This document shows positions 28,641 through 36,507 of a stretch of 64,000 nucleotides of DNA, piece by piece. A program made the translations under genes and the position numbers. This stretch comes from Synechococcus sp. A15-62 (GTDB lineage Bacteria > Cyanobacteriota > Cyanobacteriia > PCC-6307 > Cyanobiaceae), in contig NZ_CP047950.1 in the NCBI RefSeq assembly GCF_014280075.1, forward strand, positions 1,426,001 through 1,490,000. Direction: 5' to 3'. The notes under the pieces were generated by a model. It did not search any database and was not told where the DNA came from. It saw nothing but the letters and a program-made list of their open reading frames with translations. Within the stretch, counting starts at the first letter, position 1, and each line of letters opens with the position of its first letter.

Positions 28641-28877
28641 TTGCTCATTCGCTTAGACCAAACAGGAGAAATTGCTTCACCATGTTTGCCAGTACCTCAA
28701 CCAGAAGATCTTAGAAGAAAAGAGCTTCCTGAACTCTTTGATGCATTGAACTATGTCTTGAAGAAGTTTAAGTTCAAAACAGGAGCGAATGATCAATACA
28801 TTTACATGGTCTTGGGAGCATTGATGAATGAATACAAGAAGAGTGCCCAGAAAGAGAGTGATGCTACTTGGAAATAA
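28641..28877 (+). CDS. Hypothetical protein
   Basis: A 78-residue soluble protein read from a TTG start (LIRLDQTGEIASPCLPVPQP) with a helical, lysine-rich C-terminal half (LFDALNYVLKKFKFKTG). No family was recognised. Codon use is AT-rich like the neighbouring element genes. Confidence 0.45.
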   Translation: MLIRLDQTGEIASPCLPVPQPEDLRRKELPELFDALNYVLKKFKFKTGANDQYIYMVLGALMNEYKKSAQKESDATWK

Positions 28878-28962
28878 GTTTGCCAATGAGTGATGGCTTA
28901 TGACTTCAACTGACTTCTAATGGTTGTCTAGATGACAGAACCTTTATACCGTTGCAACTGAA

Positions 28963-29184
28963 TTGAGGCACTTGCCATTTCTGGTCGTGAGCTATTGGGA
29001 ACAGAACTGGAGAAAGAACCTGAAGCTCATCACTGTGGACGAGACACAAAAGGTTCAGCAGATACAGGTGTCTAACTGGTTAAAAGTTAGATGTGAACAC
29101 TTACTGGATACATCCAGTGACCTCGAAGCAGAGTGCCTGTTTCAAGAGTTTGATACCTATGATTATCAAGACTCCTGTTGTTAG
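28963..29184 (+). CDS. Hypothetical protein, weak
   Basis: A 73-residue frame from a TTG codon with an acidic, Cys-ended tail (DYQDSCC). There is no motif and the start is weak. It stops just before a small membrane protein gene, so it could be the upstream partner of a short operon. Confidence 0.3.
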   Translation: MRHLPFLVVSYWEQNWRKNLKLITVDETQKVQQIQVSNWLKVRCEHLLDTSSDLEAECLFQEFDTYDYQDSCC

Positions 29185-29186
29185 TC

Positions 29187-29357
29187 ATGAGATTTAAGTT
29201 CAACTACAGATCCTTGCTATGGACTCTGCTAGCAGATGGTTTGGTGGTGCTTGCTTTAAAAGTTTTCTTCCCTGGCTACATGAGTGATAATTCCATTATT
29301 TATCTCTTCATTGCCTCTTTCATTCTCTGGGTTTGGGATTGCAAACAGAAGGCATAG
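29187..29357 (+). CDS. Small membrane protein
   Basis: A 56-residue protein with two membrane helices (LLWTLLADGLVVLALKVFF and IIYLFIASFILWVW) and a short basic tail. Its two-helix plan resembles the minus-strand genes at 29996 and 30298, suggesting one family of tiny inner-membrane proteins. The ATG starts 2 bp after the stop of the preceding frame. Confidence 0.5.
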   Translation: MRFKFNYRSLLWTLLADGLVVLALKVFFPGYMSDNSIIYLFIASFILWVWDCKQKA

Positions 29358-29995
29358 GCCTGCATCCCCTCTTAGGGGCCTCTGTAGTTGTCTGCGAGGG
29401 GTCTATTTGTTGTCTTAGATAGTATGTAGTGTTGACAATAGTTAGGCCTCTTGTAGAGCCTTTTCCTCAGATTTTTGTCAAAAAAGTGTGAAACCTATTA
29501 TTGAGGGTGCAGGGACGCAAACACCCCCCCATGGGGTTCCTTAATTTGTAGCCAAGGGCCTACCCAGGCACAGAAAAAAGCCTGTGTCTTGGTACCCAAG
29601 CAACAGAGAAGCCAGACACTGCAATTGCTCTGAGCCAGCCGGCTACCAAACTAGCTACCAAGAAAGATGCATCGACCACACTAACAGTGCAAATCAGAGG
29701 AGAGATGTTGTCTCAGTCAGCCTCACACAGAAGTCTCGCAGATAAACATCTGACCACATCTGTTCGTTTTTGTTTTCTCTCAAACGGTAAGGGGAGACAA
29801 CAGAACAGACACACAGCCCATCAGCTCAGCCCGAGATCAGCGAACGATATAAGCAGCAACCAGTTCAGCCTTACGAACACGACGACGCGACCCAGTGAGT
29901 TGTCGGAGAGAGGCGCAGGTCAACGTCTCAAGCTTAGTGACGAGCATCTCCAAGTTCAACGAAGAAGATTAAACAACGACAAAAAGAGTGTTCAC
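29358..29995. other. Long non-coding stretch
   Basis: No credible gene. It contains small inverted repeats (CCCCTCTTAGGGG near 29368 and a C7/G4 stretch around 29523) and several low-quality frames. An open frame running into the minus-strand membrane protein is taken as chance. It may be decayed element DNA. Confidence 0.4.
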
Positions 29996-30196
29996 TTAAG
30001 AACCACCCTCCTTGCTTTTCTTATCCATCTTGCTATCAATCCATCTAGAGAAGACATAAACACAGATAAACATTGGCGCATAGATAACCCACATATTCTC
30101 TAACTGGTAACCACTATTGTTAACAAGCACTAAGCCTAAATAACTGAGCACCATATAGATGGACACTCTTCTGATTACTGGAAACTTGCCGAGCAT
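29996..30196 (-). CDS. Small membrane protein
   Basis: A 66-residue protein with helices VSIYMVLSYLGLVLV and MWVIYAPMFICVYVFSRWI and a basic C-terminus (DSKMDKKSKEGGS). It is a paralogue of the next gene upstream on the same strand: both have IRR at the start, a short polar loop and a W-I-(D/E)-x-K after the second helix. Function unknown. Confidence 0.55.
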   Translation of the reverse strand: MLGKFPVIRRVSIYMVLSYLGLVLVNNSGYQLENMWVIYAPMFICVYVFSRWIDSKMDKKSKEGGS

Positions 30197-30297
30197 TCAT
30201 CCTTGACATCAATACTCACCATAGCAAGATCAATCGGATTTGATCTCTTCTCTAGTCTTGCTTTTTTCGAATGCCGCGTGCTGAAGGCGTAAAAGCT

Positions 30298-30546
30298 TTA
30301 TGACTTGAATCCTTTGGTTGAAATTTCAATTCTTTTTTTGGCAGTCTTAACAGCAGGAATGACACCCGATTCATCCTTGAAAACTTTTCCTTCTATCCAA
30401 ATAGTTAACGCATAGACAAGTATCAATGCTGGTACAAGGACAAGCCATTCATTGTCAAATTCATAAGGAATCTGTCTTACGCTAAAGACAGTCAAGTATC
30501 CAGTAGCAAGCGTGAGAATGAGCCGCCTTATTGTTCCGGAATTCAA
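30298..30546 (-). CDS. Small membrane protein, paralogue of the gene at 29996
   Basis: An 82-residue two-helix protein (LILTLATGYLTVFSV and WLVLVPALILVYALTIWI) with a longer basic tail (VKTAKKRIEISTKGFKS). The conserved motif W-I-E-G-K corresponds to W-I-D-S-K in the downstream paralogue. No catalytic residues and no known family. Confidence 0.55.
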   Translation of the reverse strand: MNSGTIRRLILTLATGYLTVFSVRQIPYEFDNEWLVLVPALILVYALTIWIEGKVFKDESGVIPAVKTAKKRIEISTKGFKS

Positions 30547-30662
30547 CTTCCCGACGCATGAAGACTCATTCTATTGAGAAAGGAGGGCGATGACAGACGA
30601 CAGCGGGGAACTCTTAAGGCAGTCAAGACTGCTCCATTACCCGCTTCACGCGCTGAGACCCC

Positions 30663-30887
30663 TCAAGATCCAAGAAAGTCGAACACCTGCTGGATGCCAG
30701 AGACAGTCTTTTTATAGAACTCTGTGTAGCCGCACTCCGTGCACGAAACAGCGTTGTACCGCTTGTTGCCTACATCAAAGAAGCTGCTCCAGAAACCACC
30801 AGAGACACGAATCTGCCCCATTTCATAGGTTTGGCTTCCGCATTTAGGGCAGGTGTAAGTCTTCGGGAATGAATCAGGAAAGGCCAT
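30663..30887 (-). CDS. Zinc-ribbon protein (DUF2082-like)
   Basis: A 74-residue protein with two CxxC knuckles, YTCPKCGS near residue 11 and VSCTECGYTEFY near 48, separated by GQIRVSGGFWSSFFDV. This is the pattern of small nucleic-acid-binding Zn-ribbon proteins of the DUF2082 type, widespread in bacteria. Length is normal for the family. The biological role is not established. Confidence 0.8.
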   Translation of the reverse strand: MAFPDSFPKTYTCPKCGSQTYEMGQIRVSGGFWSSFFDVGNKRYNAVSCTECGYTEFYKKTVSGIQQVFDFLGS

Positions 30888-31013
30888 TCAAGCTAAAGCG
30901 ATGATCTTCTTTAGCAGCGCTTGCCTGGGTTCGGTTGATACTGAGGGGTATGGCAGAAGGAAGTGGGCTCTGTTCCTGAGGCGAGCTAAAAGAACACAAC
31001 AGAGAACAGGGAA

Positions 31014-31151
31014 ATGGCAGCTATCCCCGTGAGGACAGTGATCGGAGCCGTTGTGGTTCTGGTGTTGGTCCAGACCTATTGCTCCTTCATGACGCCATGG
31101 ATTGCTCTGCTCTTCTTGGCGTGGGTCCTGGGAGGCAGCAGGCTCACGTGA
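31014..31151 (+). CDS. Small membrane protein
   Basis: A 45-residue frame coding two short hydrophobic helices (VIGAVVVLVLVQTY and WIALLFLAWVLGG) ending SRLT. It is preceded by a purine-rich GAGAACAGGGAA sequence that can serve as ribosome site. It runs antisense to a longer, low-complexity frame that I rejected. Confidence 0.45.
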   Translation: MAAIPVRTVIGAVVVLVLVQTYCSFMTPWIALLFLAWVLGGSRLT

Positions 31152-31197
31152 GCGAGCAACGCTTTTTCTTTTCTGAGCAGAGGGGGGAACACTCAAG

Positions 31198-31226
31198 CAA
31201 AAAGAAACCCCCGCCGAAGGCAGGGG
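31198..31226 (-). terminator. Terminator of the DUF3303 gene
   Basis: On the minus strand CCCCTGCC and GGCGGGGG form a stem around a TTC loop (one G-U pair), followed by TTTCTTTTTG. It lies about 35 bp past the stop of the DUF3303 gene. Confidence 0.75.
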
Positions 31227-31259
31227 CTGCACAAGCACTTTTCAGGGCTTGAGCCTGAA

Positions 31260-31574
31260 TCAGGCACCCATCATCTCGAACAACTCCTTGTGGCATGCAC
31301 AGGCTTCCTCATCGGTGAAAGCAGGCTGCATATCGAATTCAACGCCGAACATCGCGCGCCAGGGAGCGAAGTGCTTGAACAGAACCATGCTGCTTTCCGC
31401 TTTGCAGATCACTACGCCACTGCCTGTTTGAGGGCAGTGCGTGCGACTGATCAACTCGAAGCCGTCAATGTGATCACCTTCAGCGCCGCTAGCCATGTAC
31501 TCAATCAACTTGGCGTAAGCAGCCTTTTGCCCTTCGATCTCGGGGAACTGCCAAGTGACGTTGTAGAGCTGCAT
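31260..31574 (-). CDS. DUF3303 family protein
   Basis: A 104-residue protein beginning MQLYNVTWQFPEIEGQKAAY with the family features GFELISRTHCPQTGSGVVI and FAPWRAMFGVEFDMQPAFTD. DUF3303 proteins are short ferredoxin-like alpha/beta barrels common in marine cyanobacteria; no function is established. A strong terminator follows. It lies 117 bp after the DUF3764 gene on the same strand, perhaps in one transcript. Confidence 0.82.
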   Translation of the reverse strand: MQLYNVTWQFPEIEGQKAAYAKLIEYMASGAEGDHIDGFELISRTHCPQTGSGVVICKAESSMVLFKHFAPWRAMFGVEFDMQPAFTDEEACACHKELFEMMGA

Positions 31575-31690
31575 CGGATCTCAAAAGTGAAGTCGTCTCC
31601 TAGCACTGAAACCCTGAACACCATGCAGCGCATGCGACCTCAGCCAGCATCAGGCGCCCAGCCCATCTCGTTCATGCTCTTTAAGAGCTG

Positions 31691-31969
31691 TCACGCAAGC
31701 CAACGGGTGATCATGGTGCCTTCATAGACATGCCCAGAAGCTTCAACAATTGGCTTGGTCTCTGGGTTCGTGAAGATGTTGTAGAGGACGTCCTCGGGTC
31801 CTTGAAACATCACTGTCGCTCTTTGGGGGTCGTCCTTGCAGACACCGATAAAGAAGGTCTTGACTCCCATCTCGGCAAACATCGCTTGCTGCTCAGGAGC
31901 ATTCATATGTGCGCGATATTCCTCAAACGTGTTGCTGAGCTTGAAGTCCAAAACAGTTGTCTCGGTCAT
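31691..31969 (-). CDS. DUF3764 family protein
   Basis: A 92-residue protein with the pattern TTVLDFKLSNTFEEYRAHMN, then MGVKTFFIGVCKDDPQRATVMF and a tail EGTMITRWLA, as in the DUF3764 family restricted largely to picocyanobacteria. It is probably a small alpha/beta-barrel dimer. Neighbouring DUF3303 has a similar predicted fold. Function unknown. Confidence 0.75.
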   Translation of the reverse strand: MTETTVLDFKLSNTFEEYRAHMNAPEQQAMFAEMGVKTFFIGVCKDDPQRATVMFQGPEDVLYNIFTNPETKPIVEASGHVYEGTMITRWLA

Positions 31970-32098
31970 GGCTTAGCGGACGTTCATTCGTGACAGATCT
32001 CTTTTAGCCCGCTTCTGTAGTCCAGCCACTTGCTGCTGCCAGGTGGGTGCCCAAAGATTACAGCGCTACTTTAAGTGCTGAGCATCTGTGCTACCCAA

Positions 32099-32710
32099 TC
32101 ACTTCTTCAGTGGGTCGGCTTCCAACTTGATGCGCTGCTTTTGAGCAGCTTCAGGATTGCTTTCAGCCCATGCCTTCATGCCTGGGTTTGCCTCTAGATA
32201 GGCGTTCCAGTCGCACTCGAACGGAACCAGTCTCTTAGAGCACTTAGGGCGCTTGGCTTCGGCTTCAATAGCTCGCCAGTTGTCTTCAGCATGCTCACAA
32301 CTGGAGTTCCAATCTTCTTGCGGGGCAATTGATGGACAGTCAGAAGTTTGCTCAACCTTGACGGTGGCACCAAGGCGCAGGATTCCAACCTGCAGCTCGT
32401 CCTTCCAGAAGTTGTAGTTATTCCCGCAGCGCCAGGTGGACTTACCAGCAACCAGCGGTTCGTGGTGACCTCCGCCCAGCCCAACCCAGTCGCAATAGAC
32501 ACGTTGGCATTTGCCTTCGCCTACGTAGGCGTGATTTTCAGGGCACTTGTTGCCGAGGTACTCAGGGGTTCCAGCCTGGGCTTCAACACAGCCGCGATAG
32601 TCAGCAGCCTGCAAGCACAGCTGATGAATGTCAGGGGCGACTTCACCAGCAGCAGAAACTGGAATTGCTCCAGCAATCAGAGCAATCGTTGCGAGAGACG
32701 TACGAATCAT
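32099..32710 (-). CDS. Secreted Cys-rich hypothetical protein
   Basis: A 203-residue protein with a clear signal peptide (RTSLATIALIAGAIPVSAAG). The mature part contains about twelve cysteines, among them CLQAADYRGCVEAQ, CPENHAYVGEGKCQRVYC and CSKRLVPFECDW, suggesting disulfides in the periplasm or outside. A related short secreted protein with GKACLEGW/CPLGYV motifs occurs at 52711 in the second element. Function unknown. Confidence 0.65.
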   Translation of the reverse strand: MIRTSLATIALIAGAIPVSAAGEVAPDIHQLCLQAADYRGCVEAQAGTPEYLGNKCPENHAYVGEGKCQRVYCDWVGLGGGHHEPLVAGKSTWRCGNNYNFWKDELQVGILRLGATVKVEQTSDCPSIAPQEDWNSSCEHAEDNWRAIEAEAKRPKCSKRLVPFECDWNAYLEANPGMKAWAESNPEAAQKQRIKLEADPLKK

Positions 32711-32735
32711 TGGCCAATTGTGGTCTCAAATCGCC

Positions 32736-32867
32736 TCAGGTGCAGAGCCCACTTGCTTCTGCCACGTCGGTGCCCAACGCTTGAAGCGCTTTTAGGCGCT
32801 GACCCTGCTGCAGGCGAAGCATTCGCCTACGGGTTTGCGGGACTGGCGGGCGGGGCGGAACCCAGCT
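32736..32867 (-). pseudogene. DUF1651-like fragment (copy 1)
   Basis: The minus strand codes SWVPPRPPVPQTRRRMLR, the same block found at 40537 where it continues into a DUF1651-like C-terminus. Here the following residues diverge and the frame runs into unrelated sequence; another frame reads KRWAPTWQKQVG. No start codon or N-terminal domain is present, so this is a remnant. Family naming is from memory and moderately certain. Confidence 0.45.
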
Positions 32868-33210
32868 TGAAGAGCGCACACAAAACAACACTCTCTGTAA
32901 TCGCAGCAAAGAGTTCTTATTGATACTGCTTGACCAGATATGGGCCAAGCCATGGGCGACGTAAGCAAGGAGCAGGAACAAGCCATTGCTCGGTCAACGA
33001 TGTATCTGGTCGCAGCACTCCTGAGCATCCTGATGATTTTCATTGCAGGACTGTTTCTTTCTGCGGAACTTGAACAGCAAGCCCTGCAGAAAGCAGAGAC
33101 GGCACAGCAGATCGCACGTCAACAGGAGGTCACTCCTCAAGCCCAGCGGCCATGGACTCTGTGGAGAAGGCACGCTGATCAGGAAACCTAGGGATACAGC
33201 AGTAACAACC
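32815..33210. repeat. 396-bp duplication, copy 1
   Basis: It aligns without gaps to 40610-41005 with only about a dozen to twenty scattered differences by eye. It contains a DUF1651-like 3' fragment and an entire small membrane-protein gene. Similarity continues weakly into a hairpin region around 33225-33255. Confidence 0.85.
32940..33191 (+). CDS. Small single-helix membrane protein (copy 1)
   Basis: An 83-residue protein with N-terminal SKEQEQAIARSTMY, one membrane helix (LVAALLSILMIFIAGLFLS) and a helical Q/A-rich tail (LEQQALQKAETAQQIARQQE) that may form a coiled coil. The copy at 40735 differs at about four residues. Retention of the frame in both copies suggests coding selection or a recent duplication. 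Confidence 0.6.
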   Translation: MGQAMGDVSKEQEQAIARSTMYLVAALLSILMIFIAGLFLSAELEQQALQKAETAQQIARQQEVTPQAQRPWTLWRRHADQET

Positions 33211-33431
33211 ACCCCTCACCACCCGGTTTTTGTTGTGGTGGGGGATTGGTGGCGCGGTCTTTGTTCGCCATGGCGTGGAGTCTCTATTGATCCCACCAAA
33301 TGGGTTCGAAGACCCACCCGTTCGCTGTGAGTAGCCAGTTGTACTGAAAACGAATTAATGAGAGATTGATGGAACGCTCCTCGTTTGGCATGGGCAGTTT
33401 CTAGCCAAACTGGTGAAGTTCCGAGGTTTCT

Positions 33432-33872
33432 GTGTTGAGAAGGCTGCTGCTGTTCCTGTGCCCACTGGTCTTGGCAGAAACAGCCATTGCCTTTGATGGA
33501 GGCGGCTATGAAATAGAGAAAAAAGCCGAGCTTTCTACCAATCAATTAAAAACAAAAACTCTTGCTGAATATTCAGAATTCCACCAATCTTGCATGGACA
33601 CCCAGATTACCATGTGGGGAGAAGTTGCAGAGCTAATGGAAGATCTTGCTACAGCACATTGCTACTGCGAGTATACGAAACTTGAGGGTTTGGATGCTAT
33701 TACCTGGGAAGACGAGAATGCCGCTGATGTTGCCTGCGCTCAGGAGGGAACGATTAAAAAAAAGAAGCTTTTATTTGGTGGGCTCTTCCACTACACCGTC
33801 AACGGCTCGATGACAACCAGCAATAGCCCCTGTCCACTCCACAGCCTTCATGATGACGTTTCGCGCCGATAA
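33432..33872 (+). CDS. Secreted hypothetical protein
   Basis: A 146-residue protein with a GTG start, a signal peptide (LRRLLLFLCPLVLAETAIA) and a mature part with five to six cysteines (HQSCMDT, HCYCEY, VACAQEG). The last 25 residues (CPLHSLHDDVSRR) look unlike the rest and may result from a frameshift. No family recognised. Confidence 0.5.
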   Translation: MLRRLLLFLCPLVLAETAIAFDGGGYEIEKKAELSTNQLKTKTLAEYSEFHQSCMDTQITMWGEVAELMEDLATAHCYCEYTKLEGLDAITWEDENAADVACAQEGTIKKKKLLFGGLFHYTVNGSMTTSNSPCPLHSLHDDVSRR

Positions 33873-33929
33873 CCAAGGCATATGTGCTTGGCACTATGGC
33901 CCGACTTTTAGCAACTACCGAAATTTGTC

Positions 33930-34073
33930 TTACTGGTGCTTGGGTGTTCCGATGGGACAATGCGAAACAGCCATTTGTCGCATGATTGCTGCTATGGCGC
34001 TTTGATTGTTGAATGCGCGATAGACAGCGAGTTGTTTGCTCAATTCGTGGCATTCCTTTTGTTGGGAGTCCAT
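33930..34073 (-). CDS. Small Cys-containing hypothetical protein
   Basis: A 47-residue frame beginning MDSQQKECHELSKQLAVY and ending CPIGTPKHQ. It is a compact helical peptide with regular codon use and an acceptable ATG. It lies within a longer frame on the same strand in another phase that I consider spurious. Confidence 0.42.
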   Translation of the reverse strand: MDSQQKECHELSKQLAVYRAFNNQSAIAAIMRQMAVSHCPIGTPKHQ

Positions 34074-34270
34074 GAGTAAACCCTTGACATGGAAATAATG
34101 GCCTCAGCAAGCATGGCGTGATTGTGCCAAGTGCCACAAAATGACATTGCCATGAATCGAAGACCTGAACGACCAGCCTAAGCATTAATACTCCTAAAAG
34201 TTTCATGTGATCAATGATGCAGAGGCTGCGAAATCAGCCTATTAATATTTTATCGATACAGGAGATGACT

Positions 34271-34354
34271 ATGGGATTTACTATTCCAGCGCTCTCAATC
34301 GGGATCGTTATGTATCTATTTTTTCACTTTTTACTGCGAGGCGTGTTCGTCTAA
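34271..34354 (+). CDS. Possible 27-residue membrane peptide
   Basis: The ATG is preceded by GGAGATGACT, giving a ribosome site about 7 bp away, and codes one hydrophobic helix (IPALSIGIVMYLFFHFLL). An ATG six bases earlier is also possible. It resembles other tiny helix proteins in this window but has no recognised family. Confidence 0.35.
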   Translation: MGFTIPALSIGIVMYLFFHFLLRGVFV

Positions 34355-34646
34355 TTAATGAAGCCTGGCTTATAAGTCAGACGTTGACTGCTGCCACGAG
34401 GTCAGCGTTGACCCAGTTGATGTTGTCTCATCGAGTTTCATCTTCAAGCCTGGTGAAACGTGCAGGGCGTACATCAGAGGCGATTAGCGCATAAAAAAGG
34501 CGGGTCGTGCATTACCCACCTGATCTGAATTCTCCAGTCGAGCAGTCCGGAGAAGTCGCAAACTTTGCGATAATTAAATGTAAAAAATCCTTTGGCACCA
34601 CTGTGGGCTCAGCGCCCAAGATGAGAATTAATACCCAGGGCTGTAG

Positions 34647-34991
34647 TTACGCAGCGGCGGCGGGACCGGTTTCCGCCTGATGCACGGCCTTCCAGTTGCG
34701 GCAGCAATGCGTTAGGTGCTGCCCTTGCTGAAGCTGCACCTCCTGCAGGGCGCACCCCACGACTGTGTGGCAGTGACCGTCCATCCCGTAGGTGAACCAC
34801 GCGCACGAGATGCAGACCTGTTCGGTGTACGACCTCTGCATCACCCGGTCATCAGCGTGCAGCCACACCTCCATTGCCTCCATCGATCCCCAGCAGTTAC
34901 AGATGTACTTGCTGGGGAGTCGTAAAGAGTTCAACGGCACCGCCTGAAGAAAACAGGAGGCTTCGGCGCAGCGCTCAGATGGCAAGCGCAT
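34647..34991 (-). CDS. Conserved-looking Cys/Trp-rich protein
   Basis: The 114 residues starting MRLPSERCAEASCFLQAVPL contain KYICNCWGSMEAMEVWLHAD, QVCISCAWFTYG and CRNWKAVHQAET, a pattern of paired cysteines and aromatic residues that looks like a genuine small protein, possibly metal-binding. The same frame is open for another 180 codons upstream, but that part is low-complexity Ser/Gly/Cys-rich and is probably not coding. No family recognised. Confidence 0.45.
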   Translation of the reverse strand: MRLPSERCAEASCFLQAVPLNSLRLPSKYICNCWGSMEAMEVWLHADDRVMQRSYTEQVCISCAWFTYGMDGHCHTVVGCALQEVQLQQGQHLTHCCRNWKAVHQAETGPAAAA

Positions 34992-35125
34992 GTTGACCCT
35001 GCAGGCCAAGAGGGGTCTGTACCTGGGAGTCGAGGACCACTTGGCCTCTTCCCTAACAACAGGGGATCGAGGGCCGGAAGGACCCTTCCCCGCACCATTC
35101 AGGCAAACGTGGTCGAGTAACGGGG

Positions 35126-35350
35126 CTAGCGGTCCCAGCGGCGCCTTAGTTGCGGAATAACTAGAAAATCCATCACCGCAAAGCTGATAAGACACGGCAC
35201 AAATCCCTTCTCCACGACACCGCACACCAGCCGACACGGATCCAACACGCAGACCACCAACTGAGCAATCCAAAAGATCGTCGCCTTCACAGCAAAGGAA
35301 GTGAGGGCGAAACGCCTTTCCGCTGCACTGAGACGAAACACAGTCAGCAT
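35126..35350 (-). CDS. Possible small membrane protein
   Basis: A 74-residue frame with hydrophobic segments ATIFWIAQLVVCVLD and FVPCLISFAVMDFLVI and a basic tail QLRRRWDR. The start is ATG. Composition fits a two-helix membrane protein, but there is no homologous pattern that I know. Confidence 0.38.
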   Translation of the reverse strand: MLTVFRLSAAERRFALTSFAVKATIFWIAQLVVCVLDPCRLVCGVVEKGFVPCLISFAVMDFLVIPQLRRRWDR

Positions 35351-35890
35351 TCAGCACGCCGGTCCCACAATCGACCGATTCACCCCCAGAAGGCAATGAG
35401 CAGGACAGCTGATTGCCTGATGCCCCACCGCTCCCGAGAGTGTGTGCATCGAGATCGGAGGAGCCCATGACGGCCGACACTCCACCTGAGCAAATCGCAG
35501 AAGCAGCCTGACTTTTCTGGCCCCTGCTCCAACTTTTCAACCCAACCGTGAGCGCCTCGTCTGTGACGACACTGATGTGCGTCTGATCAGTCGATACTCC
35601 TCTGCACCGTTCGTCTAGGTGCCCCGTAGGAGTCCCGCTTCACACCTGGTCCAAATGGCCCCAGGGTTGCCACAAGCCAGACGCTTCGACCTTCCTCTTT
35701 CAGTCCCATTGCCAAGGAGATCCCCAAAGGCAACACGTACTGACTAGGTCGACCGCAATGCATAAACGAGCGAGTTAGGCCGTCTTTCCACCGGGAAGGG
35801 CGGCCTTCCTCTTTGGCGGAGATTTAGGCATTAAGCCCTAACCATCGGCCAGAGAAAAAACAGCAGACTCATACGACTTATCGAGGCTGC
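35351..35890. other. Non-coding, decayed sequence
   Basis: No gene seen. Around 35648-35690 the DNA (CCAGGGTTGCC, then AGCCAGACGCTTCGACC) is a diverged copy of 38378-38410, one of several small repeated fragments in this island. An inverted repeat (GGCCGTCTTTCCACCGGGAAGGCGGCC-like, near 35780-35805) resembles a terminator without a T-tract. Confidence 0.4.
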
Positions 35891-35983
35891 ATGAAAGGAC
35901 TCCACACGAACGTTGCTTACTTCGGTGGCACCCTCGCGATTGCAGTCCTTGTCATGACTTTCATTTTCAAAGCGACGGCCTAA
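35891..35983 (+). CDS. 30-residue single-helix membrane protein
   Basis: The ATG follows TCGAGGCTGC, a plausible ribosome site, and codes KGLHTNVAYFGGTLAIAVLV followed by MTFIFKATA. One helix and a short hydrophilic start resemble small photosystem or Hlip-associated peptides in form, but no match was recognised. Confidence 0.42.
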   Translation: MKGLHTNVAYFGGTLAIAVLVMTFIFKATA

Positions 35984-36113
35984 GAGCTTTACTTTCGGCA
36001 GGCGCGATCGTTAAGCCAACCAAGGATTTGTGACGAGAGGAACCTTTTGTCTCGAGTTACTCAGCCAGGACCCACCCTGCTGCCTACTTATTGGATTAGC
36101 AGGGATAACGAAC

Positions 36114-36287
36114 ATGAGAGCGACCAAACTCACCACGGCTCCACAGGGCATCGAGTACTACAGGGTCTGCAACCAACAGGGTGTCTGCCGCGTCGTCAGA
36201 GGTATGTGGGCAGCACAGCACCTCGTTGAGAACAGCCCCGACCTCAGCGCGACCAGGACACGGCTCTATCCAGCGGAATGGAGTTAG
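36114..36287 (+). CDS. Hypothetical protein
   Basis: A 57-residue protein starting MRATKLTTAPQGIEYYRVC with a central NQQGVCRVVRGMWAAQHLVE. I prefer this ATG to an upstream GTG because the extra segment has no protein-like character. It overlaps, on the opposite strand, a truncated coiled-coil gene remnant. Confidence 0.5.
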   Translation: MRATKLTTAPQGIEYYRVCNQQGVCRVVRGMWAAQHLVENSPDLSATRTRLYPAEWS

Positions 36288-36414
36288 TGCCCTCATCAGC
36301 CAGGGCCTGCTCCAGCTGATCAACGCCCTTCCGCAGTTCCTCGCCCCGCTGTTGCAGCTCTTGCTCGCGGGCGTGCTCAACCTCATCCATCTGCTGGCGG
36401 CCAGCGTTCATCAT
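36244..36414 (-). pseudogene. 5'-truncated coiled-coil paralogue
   Basis: The 56 residues starting MMNAGRQQMDEVEHAREQEL match MMNGGRQQMAEAEHVREQQL of the gene at 38612, which has an additional N-terminal segment. Here a TAG stop lies four codons before the Met pair, so only the coiled-coil half survives. It could still be translated from the Met pair, but truncation is the simpler reading. Confidence 0.55.
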
Positions 36415-36507
36415 TTCGGTGTTTCGCTAAGCCAAACTTCAGTCAAAGCCTCCGATCTGTGGTCATACTGCGGCAGTAAGGCAAAACACTGAAGGAGAAC
36501 CACAGCA

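Noticed and set aside
29687-30103. 138-residue plus-strand open frame
   Set aside because: Low-complexity, and it overlaps a better minus-strand membrane protein; no start signal.
33799-34206. 135-residue minus-strand frame
   Set aside because: Composition is not protein-like; a shorter frame inside it (33930-34073) in another phase looks more real.
34992-35540. Long minus-strand open frame extending the gene at 34647 to 297 residues
   Set aside because: The upstream 183 residues are Ser/Gly/Cys-rich low-complexity sequence with no protein-like pattern; I kept only the part after the ATG at 34991.
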